This document shows, piece by piece, positions 18,546 through 26,462 of a stretch of 64,000 nucleotides of DNA (the stretch's first letter is position 1; every line of letters begins with the position of its first letter). The notes under the pieces are model-generated. The model searched no databases and was not told where the DNA came from. It worked only from the letters and a program-made list of their open reading frames with translations. Position numbers and translations under genes: made by a program. This DNA comes from Streptomyces sp. NBC_01116 (lineage in GTDB: Bacteria; Actinomycetota; Actinomycetes; Streptomycetales; Streptomycetaceae), in NCBI RefSeq assembly GCF_041435495.1, contig NZ_CP108644.1, forward strand, positions 1,612,001 through 1,676,000. Reading direction: 5' to 3'.

Positions 18546-19408
18546 CGCGCACCCGCTGTGCCACGGGCGTAGTACCGCTCCACATAGCGCTGGCCGATGC
18601 TCAGCAGCGTGGTGACGATCGCGTACCAGAGCGTGGCGACGAGCAGCAGCGGGATGACCTGGTAGGTGCGGTGGTAGACGAGCTGGACGGAGTACAGCAG
18701 GTCCTGCACGGCGATGATGCTGACGATGGAGGTGCCCTTGAGCGTGCCGATCAGCATGTTCCCGGCCGGCGGCACGATGGACCGCATCGCCTGCGGCAGC
18801 ACGATGCGCCGGAACCGCCGCCAGGGGCCGAGCCCGAGGGACTGCGCTGCCTCCACCTGGCCGCGCTCGACGGAGAGGATCCCGCCGCGCACCACCTCGG
18901 CGGCGTACGCGGCCTCGTGGAGGGTCAGTCCGATGACGGCGATGGTGACCGGGCCGAGGAGGCTGACCGTGGAGACGCCGAGGATCTGCGGGTACAGGGC
19001 GCCGATGTTGAACCAGAACAGCAGCTGGACCAGGATCGGGGTGGACCGGAAGAGCCAGACGTATCCCCAACCGACCGCCTGGAGAACGGGGTTGCCGGAG
19101 AGGCGCAGGACCGCGAGGACCGCTCCCAGCACGAAGCCGAGCACCACGACCACCGCGGTGAGCCAGAGGGTGAGCCAGAGTCCGCGCAGGACGGGGACGG
19201 TGGCGAAGTAGGAGAGCACGACGTCCCACTGGAACGCGTCGTTGCGGACGACCGAGTTCAGCGCCAGCGCGAGCAGCACGAGGACGGCGACAGCCGCTGT
19301 CCAGCGGCCTGTTCGGCGTACGGGAACGATGCGCGGGACCGCGTCGACGTCGTCCTTGACGAGCGGCCGTGAGGAGGGAGGGGGCAGCGAGACGGTCTGC
19401 GGGGGCAT
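18542..19408 (-). CDS. Amino-acid-type ABC transporter permease (first gene of operon)
   Basis: The protein is 288 residues from ATG 19408 with GGAG seven bases upstream. The EAA loop is [22 protein letters not shown], and [17 protein letters not shown] and LKGTSIVSIIAVQDLLYS match the HisM/GlnP type. An in-frame upstream ATG at 19471 would add 21 residues beginning MCGFRC; it is weakly supported but is noted because two of its first six codons are Cys. The gene heads the minus-strand set permease - FAD protein - permease - ATPase - binding protein - two monooxygenases. Confidence 0.9.
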   Translation of the reverse strand: MPPQTVSLPPPSSRPLVKDDVDAVPRIVPVRRTGRWTAAVAVLVLLALALNSVVRNDAFQWDVVLSYFATVPVLRGLWLTLWLTAVVVVLGFVLGAVLAVLRLSGNPVLQAVGWGYVWLFRSTPILVQLLFWFNIGALYPQILGVSTVSLLGPVTIAVIGLTLHEAAYAAEVVRGGILSVERGQVEAAQSLGLGPWRRFRRIVLPQAMRSIVPPAGNMLIGTLKGTSIVSIIAVQDLLYSVQLVYHRTYQVIPLLLVATLWYAIVTTLLSIGQRYVERYYARGTAGAR

Positions 19409-19502
19409 GCGGGAGCTCCGTGGATGCTCAGATCGAACACGGGGCGTGCCTTCACACCGGAAACCACACATGGGCCGGGCCCCTCAGCGCCGGTCCGCCT
19501 CC

Positions 19503-19532
19503 GAGATAAGCGGCGTGCGGCGGGAGTTGTCA
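19503..19532 (-). promoter_or_regulatory. Sigma-70-type promoter for the minus-strand transporter operon
   Basis: On the minus strand TTGACA (19532-19527) is followed after 18 nt by TTATCT (19508-19503). A transcript start near 19496 would leave a leader of about 88 nt before ATG 19408. Confidence 0.6.
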
Positions 19533-19569
19533 AGCCTGTCCACACTGTGAGCCGTACATCTCACCTCGG

Positions 19570-19599
19570 TTGACGCGCACTCGGATGCCTGTTCAACTT
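19570..19599 (+). promoter_or_regulatory. Promoter candidate for the leader peptide and binding protein
   Basis: TTGACG (19570-19575) and CAACTT (19594-19599) are 18 nt apart. The start would fall at about 19605-19606, on the ATG of the leader peptide, so the message would be leaderless. Confidence 0.5.
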
Positions 19600-19604
19600 G
19601 GCCC

Positions 19605-19676
19605 ATGCATCCGCAGCAGTGGCTGGTCACCCGCTCCCACATCGACTTCGGTCGCGTGTGGTCCTCTTCCTGTTGA
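19605..19676 (+). CDS. Cys-ending leader peptide (uORF) before binding-protein gene
   Basis: A 23-codon frame starts MHPQQW, contains LVTRSHIDFGRV and ends with SSC then TGA. Short Streptomyces peptides with an L-x-T-R-x-H-I-D-x-x-R-V core and a terminal Cys are annotated as putative leader peptides before sulfur-assimilation and transport genes; the pattern is from memory. The frame lies where the promoter above would start RNA, so it would be leaderless, which also fits the lack of a Shine-Dalgarno. It sits 272 nt before the binding-protein ATG. Control by charged Cys-tRNA or ribosome stalling at the terminal Cys codon is inferred by analogy with mycobacterial Cys-rich leader peptides. The following 272 nt are T/C-rich and hold no other gene I can support. 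Confidence 0.65.
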   Translation: MHPQQWLVTRSHIDFGRVWSSSC

Positions 19677-19948
19677 GCTGACCCTCTGCTGTCCGGTTCC
19701 ACCCGCTCACGCCTGTTCTTCCGGCGTTCGAGCCCCGTTCCCCGTGTGACTTCACCTTCACCACACCGCGTCGCCCTCCCCTCGCTCCGCTGAACGCTTC
19801 TGTCACCGCTCTGTCGTCACTCTTCCGACGTCACTCCTCTGTCGCGTTTCCCCGTCGCCATTTTCCTTGCCACTCCTCGCCCGCCCCCTCCGTGCCGCCG
19901 CGGCCCGGGGGTGGTCGGCCTCCCTGACGAACCCGGAGAAGCACCGCC

Positions 19949-20887
19949 ATGTCCCGATCCCGACATACCGCCCTGTTCACCCTGATCACCGTGGCCGCGC
20001 TGACGCTCACCGCCTGCGCGGAGCCGGCCGACCCGGCGGGCGGCGGCTCCGACAAGGGCGTCACCAAGGGAAAGACCCCGACGGCGGATGTCGTCTCGAA
20101 GGTCCGCAAGGACGAGGCCGCGGCGAAGCTGCTGCCCGCCGGGGTCCGCGAGGCGGGCACCCTGCGGATCGCCTCGTCCGTCGGCACTCCGCCCGGGGCG
20201 TTCTACGAGAAGGACGGCTCCACCCCGGCCGGCGCGGACATCGACTTCGCGGACGCGGCGGCCCGGGTGCTGGGGCTGGAGCTGAAGCGCGAGGTGGCGT
20301 CGTTCGAGGCGATCCTGCCGGCGCTCGGCAGCGGCAAGTACGACCTGGGCACGGGGAACTTCGGCGTCACCGACGAACGCCGCAAGACCATCGACTTCGT
20401 CACCTACATCAACGACGGGCAGGGCTTCGCGGTCCGCGAGGACAGCGAGCTGAAGAAGGTCACCGACCTCACCCAGCTGTGCGGGCTGGACGTGGCCACC
20501 GGGGCGGGCACCACCTTCGAGGTGACGCTCCAGGAGAATCTGCCCCGGTGCGCGGAGGCGGGCAAGAAGCCGTACAACGTCAAGACCTACGCCGACCAGG
20601 CGGCCGTCTGGATCTCGCTCCAGCAGAACCGCACCGATGTGGTGATGTCCACCATCAACGGGCTGCGCTACGCGGTGAGCCAGCAGGAGGGCCTGCGCTT
20701 CCTCAACGAGTTCAAACGGCTCGACGTGGGCTTCGCCTTCAAGAAGGGCACCCCGCTGGCCCCCGCCTTCCAGGCCGCCGTCAACCGGCTCAAGGAGGAC
20801 GGGACCTACGACCGGATCCTGAAGAAGTGGGGCACCTCCGAGTCCGCGATCGAGACGTCCGAGATCTCGCCGCCCGAGCTGAAGTGA
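19949..20887 (+). CDS. ABC transporter substrate-binding lipoprotein (divergent)
   Basis: The protein is 312 residues with lipobox LTAC (AALTLTACAEP). It is a family 3 binding protein with LRIASSVGTPPGAFYEKDG, AGADIDFADAAARVLGLELK, LGSGKYDLGTGNFGVTDERRKT and C-terminal YDRILKKWGTSESAIETSEISPPEL. Its closest relative here is the lipoprotein at 13943-14917, which shares the ending ...EKSEINPPGLP, so the two appear to be paralogues of one transporter. GGAG lies ten bases upstream of the ATG. It is transcribed divergently from the permease operon behind a leader peptide. No permease or ATPase follows, so it must use those of the divergent operon. Confidence 0.9.
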   Translation: MSRSRHTALFTLITVAALTLTACAEPADPAGGGSDKGVTKGKTPTADVVSKVRKDEAAAKLLPAGVREAGTLRIASSVGTPPGAFYEKDGSTPAGADIDFADAAARVLGLELKREVASFEAILPALGSGKYDLGTGNFGVTDERRKTIDFVTYINDGQGFAVREDSELKKVTDLTQLCGLDVATGAGTTFEVTLQENLPRCAEAGKKPYNVKTYADQAAVWISLQQNRTDVVMSTINGLRYAVSQQEGLRFLNEFKRLDVGFAFKKGTPLAPAFQAAVNRLKEDGTYDRILKKWGTSESAIETSEISPPELK

Positions 20888-20917
20888 CCTGACACCGGCC
20901 CGGCGGCGCCCGGCCGC

Positions 20918-22144
20918 TCAGCAGTCGCAGCCGCAGGAGTCCCCGCAACAGCAGCAGCCCTCGCCGCACTGGCCGCAGCAGTTGCATGCCTCGCAGCAGT
21001 CGCCGCAGCTCTGGCACGGCGACTGCCGCTGCTCCCGGCTCCAGGGGTCCTCGAAGCTGCCGCAGCACATCTGGCAGGTGCAGGCGAGCCCGGCCCAGAC
21101 CAGGCATCCGGCGATCAGCCCGCGCCGCTCGCGGGGCGGGCGCGGCGGAGGCGGGGCGGCCGGGCCGCCGGGCGGCGGACCGTAGGGGTGGCCAGGGGTC
21201 GGTCCGTACGGGTTTCCGGGCGGCGGGCCGAAGGAGCGGTCGGGCAGCACCAGCCCCTGGTGCCCCTGGCCCTCCTGGTGCGAGCAGGACGACGTGCCGA
21301 AGGCCCGGTCGACCGAGCGCCGCAGCTCATGGGCGAGCAGGACGTGGACGAGCGTGCCGTCGGTGAACTCCGCCTCCCGCAGCGCGAGCCGCACACCGTG
21401 CAGCGCGTCGTCGCAGAGCCGGCGCGCCTCGGAGAGCGGGGTGCCGGTGGCGGTGAGCGGGTTCCAGGCGCCCGACGCGGCGTCGGCCTCCCGGTCCTCC
21501 ACGGCGTCCAGGAGATGGGCGAGCCGCCCGAAGAGCCGGCCGGCCTCCGCGAGCGGCGCGGCGTTCTGCGGCTTCCCGGCGAGGTGCGCGGTGTGCGCGA
21601 AGGCGGCGGCGGTGGCGGTCTCGGTCGGTTCGGTGACCGTCAGCAGCGGGGTGCCGGGCCCGGCGAGCGTCTCGATCCCGGTCTGCCGGTCGACCGCGTC
21701 GACCAGGAGGGCGGTGTCGAAGCCGAGGGCCGCCCCGGTCCGCGCCCCCGCCCGGTCCCACCCGGCGGCCACCCGGCGCGCGGCGGCGGCGACCGGGCGG
21801 CGGGCCAACAGCCCGTCCCGGTCGGCGACGTGGTCCCGGACCTTGGCCGAGGCGAGGACGAGCGAGACGGCCGCGGCGAGCCGCGCCCCTTCCCCCATGG
21901 CGACCGGGGCGGTACGCATGGCGCGCAGCGGGCACGGTCCCGCGGTGCGCCGGCCTCCGGGCGTGCGCCCCGCCTGAGCCTCCGTCAGGACAGAGACGAT
22001 CAGTCCGTCATAGTTCGTGACGATACGGGCGAACTGTCCGTGATCCGCCCTCAGGGCCAGGCACAGACCGCAGAGATGGGCCATCCACTCGACCCTGAGG
22101 CCTTCGGAGAGCCGATGGGTACAGGGCCTGACGATTCCGAACAC
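20918..22144 (-). CDS. DUF5685 family protein with extremely Cys-rich C-terminus
   Basis: The protein is 408 residues. The N-terminus carries the family signature (RPCTHRL, HLCGLCLALRADHGQ, TNYDGLIVSVLTEAQ). The middle is Ala-rich and helical. A Pro/Gly-rich linker (about 310-350) leads to a tail with about 20 Cys in the last ~60 residues, including CQMCC, CGDCC and GCCCC. The conserved Cys/His at the start could bind metal or an Fe-S cluster; the tail could bind metal or be oxidised. The function is unknown. GTG 22144 is chosen because the family homology starts there; longer frames run further upstream. It is convergent with the binding-protein gene, 30 nt away. Confidence 0.8.
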   Translation of the reverse strand: MFGIVRPCTHRLSEGLRVEWMAHLCGLCLALRADHGQFARIVTNYDGLIVSVLTEAQAGRTPGGRRTAGPCPLRAMRTAPVAMGEGARLAAAVSLVLASAKVRDHVADRDGLLARRPVAAAARRVAAGWDRAGARTGAALGFDTALLVDAVDRQTGIETLAGPGTPLLTVTEPTETATAAAFAHTAHLAGKPQNAAPLAEAGRLFGRLAHLLDAVEDREADAASGAWNPLTATGTPLSEARRLCDDALHGVRLALREAEFTDGTLVHVLLAHELRRSVDRAFGTSSCSHQEGQGHQGLVLPDRSFGPPPGNPYGPTPGHPYGPPPGGPAAPPPPRPPRERRGLIAGCLVWAGLACTCQMCCGSFEDPWSREQRQSPCQSCGDCCEACNCCGQCGEGCCCCGDSCGCDC

Positions 22145-22452
22145 GACGATCCCCCGTGAGCCGTTGAGCCGGTGCGCGACGCTCGCGCACCGGAGCGTCG
22201 TGCATCGTATCGAGTGCACCGTTCACCCGTACGTCCCCCGGATCACCCGTACGGCCGGAGCATCATATTTTCCTTCTACAAGCCCTCTTGCGCAGGGCGA
22301 ACCCTGACGAATCGCCACATCTTCTGCACCAGTAACGTCACGAATCGCCTGTGGGCCGACTATCCACTTGGCGCGGTATCCGCATCATGGTCGACCATAG
22401 GGATACGAAAGAGATGCGGAACACCAAGGAACCGCGGTGAGAGGAGGCGTCC

Positions 22453-22896
22453 ATGGGATCGGTGCGCAAGGCGAGTGCCTGGCTGGGCCTCGTAGAGGAC
22501 AACGACGAGCGGTACTACGACGACGAGTACGCCGAGGGTGCGGAGACCGGTACGGGCAACCAGGCCTGGGTCACCGACCCGCGGGTGCAGGTGGCCGCGG
22601 AGACGGCCGAGGAGCAGGACCGCCGGATCGCGACGGTGACCCCGGACAGCTTCCGGGACGCACGGGCCATCGGTGAGCTGTTCCGGGACGGCGTCCCGGT
22701 GATCGTCAACCTCACGGCCATGGACCCCGCCGACGCCAAGCGCGTGGTGGACTTCGCCGCCGGGCTGATCTTCGGTCTGCGCGGCTCGATCGACCGGGTG
22801 GCCACCCGGGTCTTCCTGCTGTCCCCCGCCGACACCCAGGTGGTCGCGGGCGAAGCCGCCGGCCGCAAGGCCGGCGGCTTCTTCAACCAGAGCTGA
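22453..22896 (+). CDS. sflA: SepF-like cell division protein (SflA-type paralogue)
   Basis: The protein is 147 residues. An N-terminal amphipathic start ([13 protein letters not shown]) and acidic linker precede the SepF fold ([38 protein letters not shown] in pieces, then [18 protein letters not shown]). SepF anchors FtsZ to the membrane. Streptomyces carries a canonical sepF beside ftsZ plus two SepF-like genes, sflA and sflB, that restrain ectopic FtsZ/DivIVA assembly. Neighbours (glutaryl-CoA dehydrogenase, and later der and cmk) match the S. coelicolor SCO1749 locus as I remember it, which supports sflA over sflB. GGAGG lies five bases before the ATG. Confidence 0.85.
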   Translation: MGSVRKASAWLGLVEDNDERYYDDEYAEGAETGTGNQAWVTDPRVQVAAETAEEQDRRIATVTPDSFRDARAIGELFRDGVPVIVNLTAMDPADAKRVVDFAAGLIFGLRGSIDRVATRVFLLSPADTQVVAGEAAGRKAGGFFNQS

Positions 22897-22963
22897 GCAG
22901 GGCGCTCGCCGGAAGGATCCGGTCAACGCATCCGGCCGGCGCGCGCGTACCGGCGCGTCCCGT

Positions 22964-24184
22964 TCACCGGAAGGCGTCGAGACCGGTGAGCGCCTTGCCC
23001 AGTACCAGCTGGTGCATCTCCACGGTCCCCTCGTAGGTGAGCACCGACTCCAGATTCGTGGCGTGCCGCATCACCGGGTACTCCAGCGAGATCCCGTTGG
23101 CCCCGAGGATCGTGCGCGAGGTGCGGCAGATCTCGATCGCCTCCCGCACGTTGTTGAGCTTGCCGAAACTGACCTGCTCCGGCCGGAGCCTGCCCGCGTC
23201 CATGCGGCGGCCCAGGTGGTGGGCGAGCAGGATGCCCTTGTGCAGCTCCAGGGCCATGTCCGCCAGCTTGGCCTGGGTGAGCTGGAAACCGCCGATCGGC
23301 CGGCCGAACTGCTCCCGGCTCCTCGCGTAGTCGAGGGCCGACTCGAAGCTGGCCCGCGCCGCGCCCATGGCGCCCCAGACGATGCCGTAGCGCGCGTGGC
23401 TCAGACAGCTCAGCGGGCCGCGCAGCCCGCTCGCGTCCGGCAGCACCGCGTCGGCGGGCAGCCGCACCCCGTCCATGACCAGCTCGCTGGTGACCGAGGC
23501 GCGCAGTGACCACTTGTGCCGGATCTCCGGGGCGGAGAAGCCGGGAGCGTCGGCCGGCACGACGAATCCCCGGATGCCCCGCCCGTCCTCGCCCTCGTCG
23601 GTCTGCGCCCAGACGACGGCGACCCCGGCGACCGAGCCGTTGGTGATCCACATCTTGCGGCCGGTGAGGATCCAGTCCTCGCCGTCGCGCTTGGCGTACG
23701 TCCGCATCCCGGCCGGGTCGGAGCCGTGGTCGGGCTCGGTCAGGCCGAAGCAGCCGATGATCTCGCCGGACGCCATGCCGGGCAGCCACCGCTGCTTCTG
23801 CTCCTCGGAGCCGAAGCGGTGGATCGCGTACATCGCGAGCGATCCCTGTACGGAGACGAGTGAGCGGATCCCGGAGTCGGCGGCCTCCAGCTCCAGGCAG
23901 GCGAGCCCGTACTGGACGGCGCTCGCCCCGGCGCAGCCGTACCCGTCCAGTGACATGCCGAGCGCGCCGAGCGCGCCGAGCTCCCGGGCCAGCTCCCTGA
24001 TTCCGGGCAGCTCGCCCTTCTCGTACCACTCGGCGATGTGCGGCAGGACGCGGTCGGTGGCCCAGGTGCGGACGGTGTCGCGGATCGCGAGGTCGTCCGG
24101 GCCGAGCAGGTCGTCGATGCCGAGGGGATCCGACGCGTCGAACGGCGGGAGCTTCAACGGCTTCGCGGACTCGGTGCTGGACAT
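22964..24184 (-). CDS. gcdH: Glutaryl-CoA dehydrogenase-like acyl-CoA dehydrogenase
   Basis: The protein is 406 residues. GCDH-specific segments are GSLAMYAIHRFGSEEQKQRW, GCFGLTEPDHGSDPAGMRT, WILTGRKMWITNG, REQFGRPIGGFQLTQAKLADM and NLESVLTYEGTVEMH; the Glu in TYEGT is the expected catalytic base. It should convert glutaryl-CoA to crotonyl-CoA in lysine/tryptophan catabolism, with FAD and electron transfer flavoprotein. Substrate preference is inferred from resemblance to GCDH rather than other acyl-CoA dehydrogenases. It stands alone, convergent with the SepF-like gene 67 nt away. ATG 24184 precedes the conserved N-terminal helix and has a modest upstream purine run. Confidence 0.85.
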   Translation of the reverse strand: MSSTESAKPLKLPPFDASDPLGIDDLLGPDDLAIRDTVRTWATDRVLPHIAEWYEKGELPGIRELARELGALGALGMSLDGYGCAGASAVQYGLACLELEAADSGIRSLVSVQGSLAMYAIHRFGSEEQKQRWLPGMASGEIIGCFGLTEPDHGSDPAGMRTYAKRDGEDWILTGRKMWITNGSVAGVAVVWAQTDEGEDGRGIRGFVVPADAPGFSAPEIRHKWSLRASVTSELVMDGVRLPADAVLPDASGLRGPLSCLSHARYGIVWGAMGAARASFESALDYARSREQFGRPIGGFQLTQAKLADMALELHKGILLAHHLGRRMDAGRLRPEQVSFGKLNNVREAIEICRTSRTILGANGISLEYPVMRHATNLESVLTYEGTVEMHQLVLGKALTGLDAFR

Positions 24185-24286
24185 GAGGGTGCCTCCGGCG
24201 GCTCGCACGGTGCTCGGAGGGACCGGGAGACGCCCGCCCTCCGAAAACTAGCAGTGGTAGTCAGGGCGTCGTGCTGACGTTACGGC

Positions 24287-25981
24287 TCAGTGTGCCGCTC
24301 GTCCAGAGCCGGTCGCCTCGGCCGGCTCGCGGCGCGCGGGCACCATCGGGCGCGGGGCCGGGCGGTCCGGCCCGGCCGGCCGGGCGGCGCCGGGGACCCG
24401 GTGGTCGTCCGTCTCGCGCCGGTGGCACGCCTCCTGCGGCGGACACTCCATGGCCTTCGGCAGCCGCAGGGCGGCCAGCGCCCCGAGCAGCAGCAGTCCC
24501 GCGCTGACGAGCAGGGTGGTGTGGAGTCCGCCGATGAAGGCGTGCCGGGCCGTGGAGCGCAGCAGGTCGCCCATCGGGCCGCCCAGCTGCGCGGCCACCT
24601 GATAGGCCTCACCGAGCGAATGGGAGGCCTCCGCCCCGGCACGGGCGGGGACGCCCTTCTCGTGCAGGCCGGCGAGGCCGGGGGCGTAGGAGGCGTTCAT
24701 GACACTGCCGAGCAGGGCGATGCCGAGGCCCGCGCCCAGTTGGTAGGAGGTCTCGCCTATGGCCGCCGCGCCGCCCGCCCGCTCCGCGGGGGCGTCGCTG
24801 AGCATCGACTCGTACGCCCCGAAGAGCGTGGTCTGCAGTCCGAAGCCGAGCAGGACGAACGCGCAGGTCAGCAGGGCGGGCCGGTCGTGCTGCCCCATCG
24901 AGGTGAGCAGCAGCACCGAGGACGCGGTGAGGACGAAGCCCCAGCCGACCATGCGCCGGGGGCCGACGCGGCGCAGGGTGTGCGAGCCGGTGGCGCCCGC
25001 GGCCATCGCGGCGAAGGTCAGCGGCAGCAGCCGAAGCCCGGTCTCCAGCGGGCTGAGCCCCAGCACCAGCTGGAGGTACTGGACGGCGATCAGCTGGAGG
25101 CCGACGAGGGCCAGCATGGCGAGCACGATGCAGCCGACGGCGGTGGAGAAGGCCGGGCGGGCGAACATCGAGACGTCGATCAGCGGATGCCTGCGGCGCT
25201 TCTGGCGGCGTACGAAGAGGACGAGGAGCGCGAGCCCGAGGGCCAGCGGGCCCAGCGAGACCGGATCCAGGAGCCCCGCGCCGCCGCCCAGACGCTTCAC
25301 GCCGAGGACGACGCCGAGCACGCCCGCCGCCGCGGTCAGCGCGCCCAGCACGTCCCACGGGCCGTCGTCGCCGCCGCGCGACTCGGGCAGCAGCCAGCGG
25401 CCCAGCGGCAGGATCACGGCCATCAGCGGGATGTTGATCAGAAAGACCGAGCCCCACCAGAAGTGCTCGACCAGGAAGCCGCCGACGACCGGTCCGGTGG
25501 CGGCGCCGACCGCGGCGACCGCGGTCCACACGCCGATGGCGAGCGCCCGCTCCCGGCGGTCGGGGAAGACCTGGCGCAGGATCGACAGCGTGGCGGGCAT
25601 GATCATCGCGCCGCCGACCCCGAGGAGGGCGCGGGCCGCTATCAGGACCGCCGGGGTGTCGGCCGTCGCGGCGAGCGCGGAGGCCACGCCGAACAGCGCG
25701 TAACCGAGGAGCAGCACGCGGCGTCTGCCGATCCGGTCACCCAGCGTGCCGAAGAGGATGAGCAGCGAGGCGCAGACGAGGGGGTAGGCGTCGACGATCC
25801 ACAACAGGGCCGTGCCGCTCGGGCGCAGGTCCTCGGTGACGGCGGGAACGGCGACGTGGAGGACGGTCGCGTCGAGCGCGACGACCAGGAGACTCAGGCA
25901 GAGGACCACGAGGACGACCCAGCGGTTGGCGTCGTCGGCGGCCTTGCGCAGCCGGACCCCGGCCGTGGTCGTCCCGGACAT
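24287..25981 (-). CDS. MFS transporter, DHA2 (14-helix) drug exporter family
   Basis: The protein is 564 residues with about 14 hydrophobic helices. Diagnostic motifs are LDATVLHVAVPAV in helix 1, LGDRIGRRR in the 2-3 loop (motif A), GVGGAMIMPATLSILRQVF and VGAATGPVVGGFL (motif C). It probably exports drugs or metabolites by proton antiport. ATG 25981 has GGAGG seven bases upstream. The C-terminus is a long hydrophilic Pro/Arg-rich tail (about 500-564) with GC-skewed codons and no recognisable domain. No regulator of TetR or MarR type sits beside it. Confidence 0.9.
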   Translation of the reverse strand: MSGTTTAGVRLRKAADDANRWVVLVVLCLSLLVVALDATVLHVAVPAVTEDLRPSGTALLWIVDAYPLVCASLLILFGTLGDRIGRRRVLLLGYALFGVASALAATADTPAVLIAARALLGVGGAMIMPATLSILRQVFPDRRERALAIGVWTAVAAVGAATGPVVGGFLVEHFWWGSVFLINIPLMAVILPLGRWLLPESRGGDDGPWDVLGALTAAAGVLGVVLGVKRLGGGAGLLDPVSLGPLALGLALLVLFVRRQKRRRHPLIDVSMFARPAFSTAVGCIVLAMLALVGLQLIAVQYLQLVLGLSPLETGLRLLPLTFAAMAAGATGSHTLRRVGPRRMVGWGFVLTASSVLLLTSMGQHDRPALLTCAFVLLGFGLQTTLFGAYESMLSDAPAERAGGAAAIGETSYQLGAGLGIALLGSVMNASYAPGLAGLHEKGVPARAGAEASHSLGEAYQVAAQLGGPMGDLLRSTARHAFIGGLHTTLLVSAGLLLLGALAALRLPKAMECPPQEACHRRETDDHRVPGAARPAGPDRPAPRPMVPARREPAEATGSGRAAH

Positions 25982-26462
25982 CTGCCTACCTCCCGATGAG
26001 TCCCTCGCGCTCGGCGGACCGACGGTGACGTGGGGCCCGGCATCGATGGGCGAGTGAGCCGTCAGCGTACGCGAGTCCTGCGAGGTCACACGTGGCGCAC
26101 GTCATACCCCGGTCCGCCGCACAGTGTGGCCTACGCCATTCCGGCACCGGCCGGGGGATCCCGTCCGAGGAGCCCGGACGGCCGTCGTGACGGGGTCCGG
26201 GCGGGCGTCGCGCGGCGCGGCGCGACGGTGCGGGCCTCCCCCGAATGGCGGGATCAATTGCCGCGGATTCCGGTACGCCTATCTTTCCGAGAGATCAAAC
26301 ACGCTTACGAACGGAACCTCCGGGCAATTGGGCGCAAGATCACGGAGAATCTTCTCCGCGCCCGGAAAAGACGCCGTTCCGAGACAAAGTCCACATCACA
26401 TCGTCATCACAAAAAGCCCGGATTGGCCTGCTCGCACACTCACTCGCTGTAACGTCGATTGG
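25982..26462. other. 481-nt divergent intergenic region
   Basis: It separates the MFS gene from the PAP2 gene and must contain both promoters. The stretch 26280-26460 is noticeably less G/C-rich than its surroundings. I see a -10-like TAACGT next to the PAP2 start but no convincing operator, hairpin, RNA gene or coding frame. Confidence 0.4.
26450..26455 (+). promoter_or_regulatory. -10-like element giving a leaderless PAP2 message
   Basis: TAACGT lies seven bases before GTG 26463, and no Shine-Dalgarno precedes that GTG, so transcription probably begins at the start codon. A clear -35 was not found. Confidence 0.35.

Noticed and set aside
19484..19702. 72-codon Cys-containing minus-strand frame
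   Set aside because: It is antisense to the leader peptide and crosses both promoters, so it is most likely chance.
24290..25999. 569-codon + strand frame opposite the MFS gene
   Set aside because: Antisense shadow of a clear 14-helix transporter, with His/Gln/Arg-rich composition and no motif.
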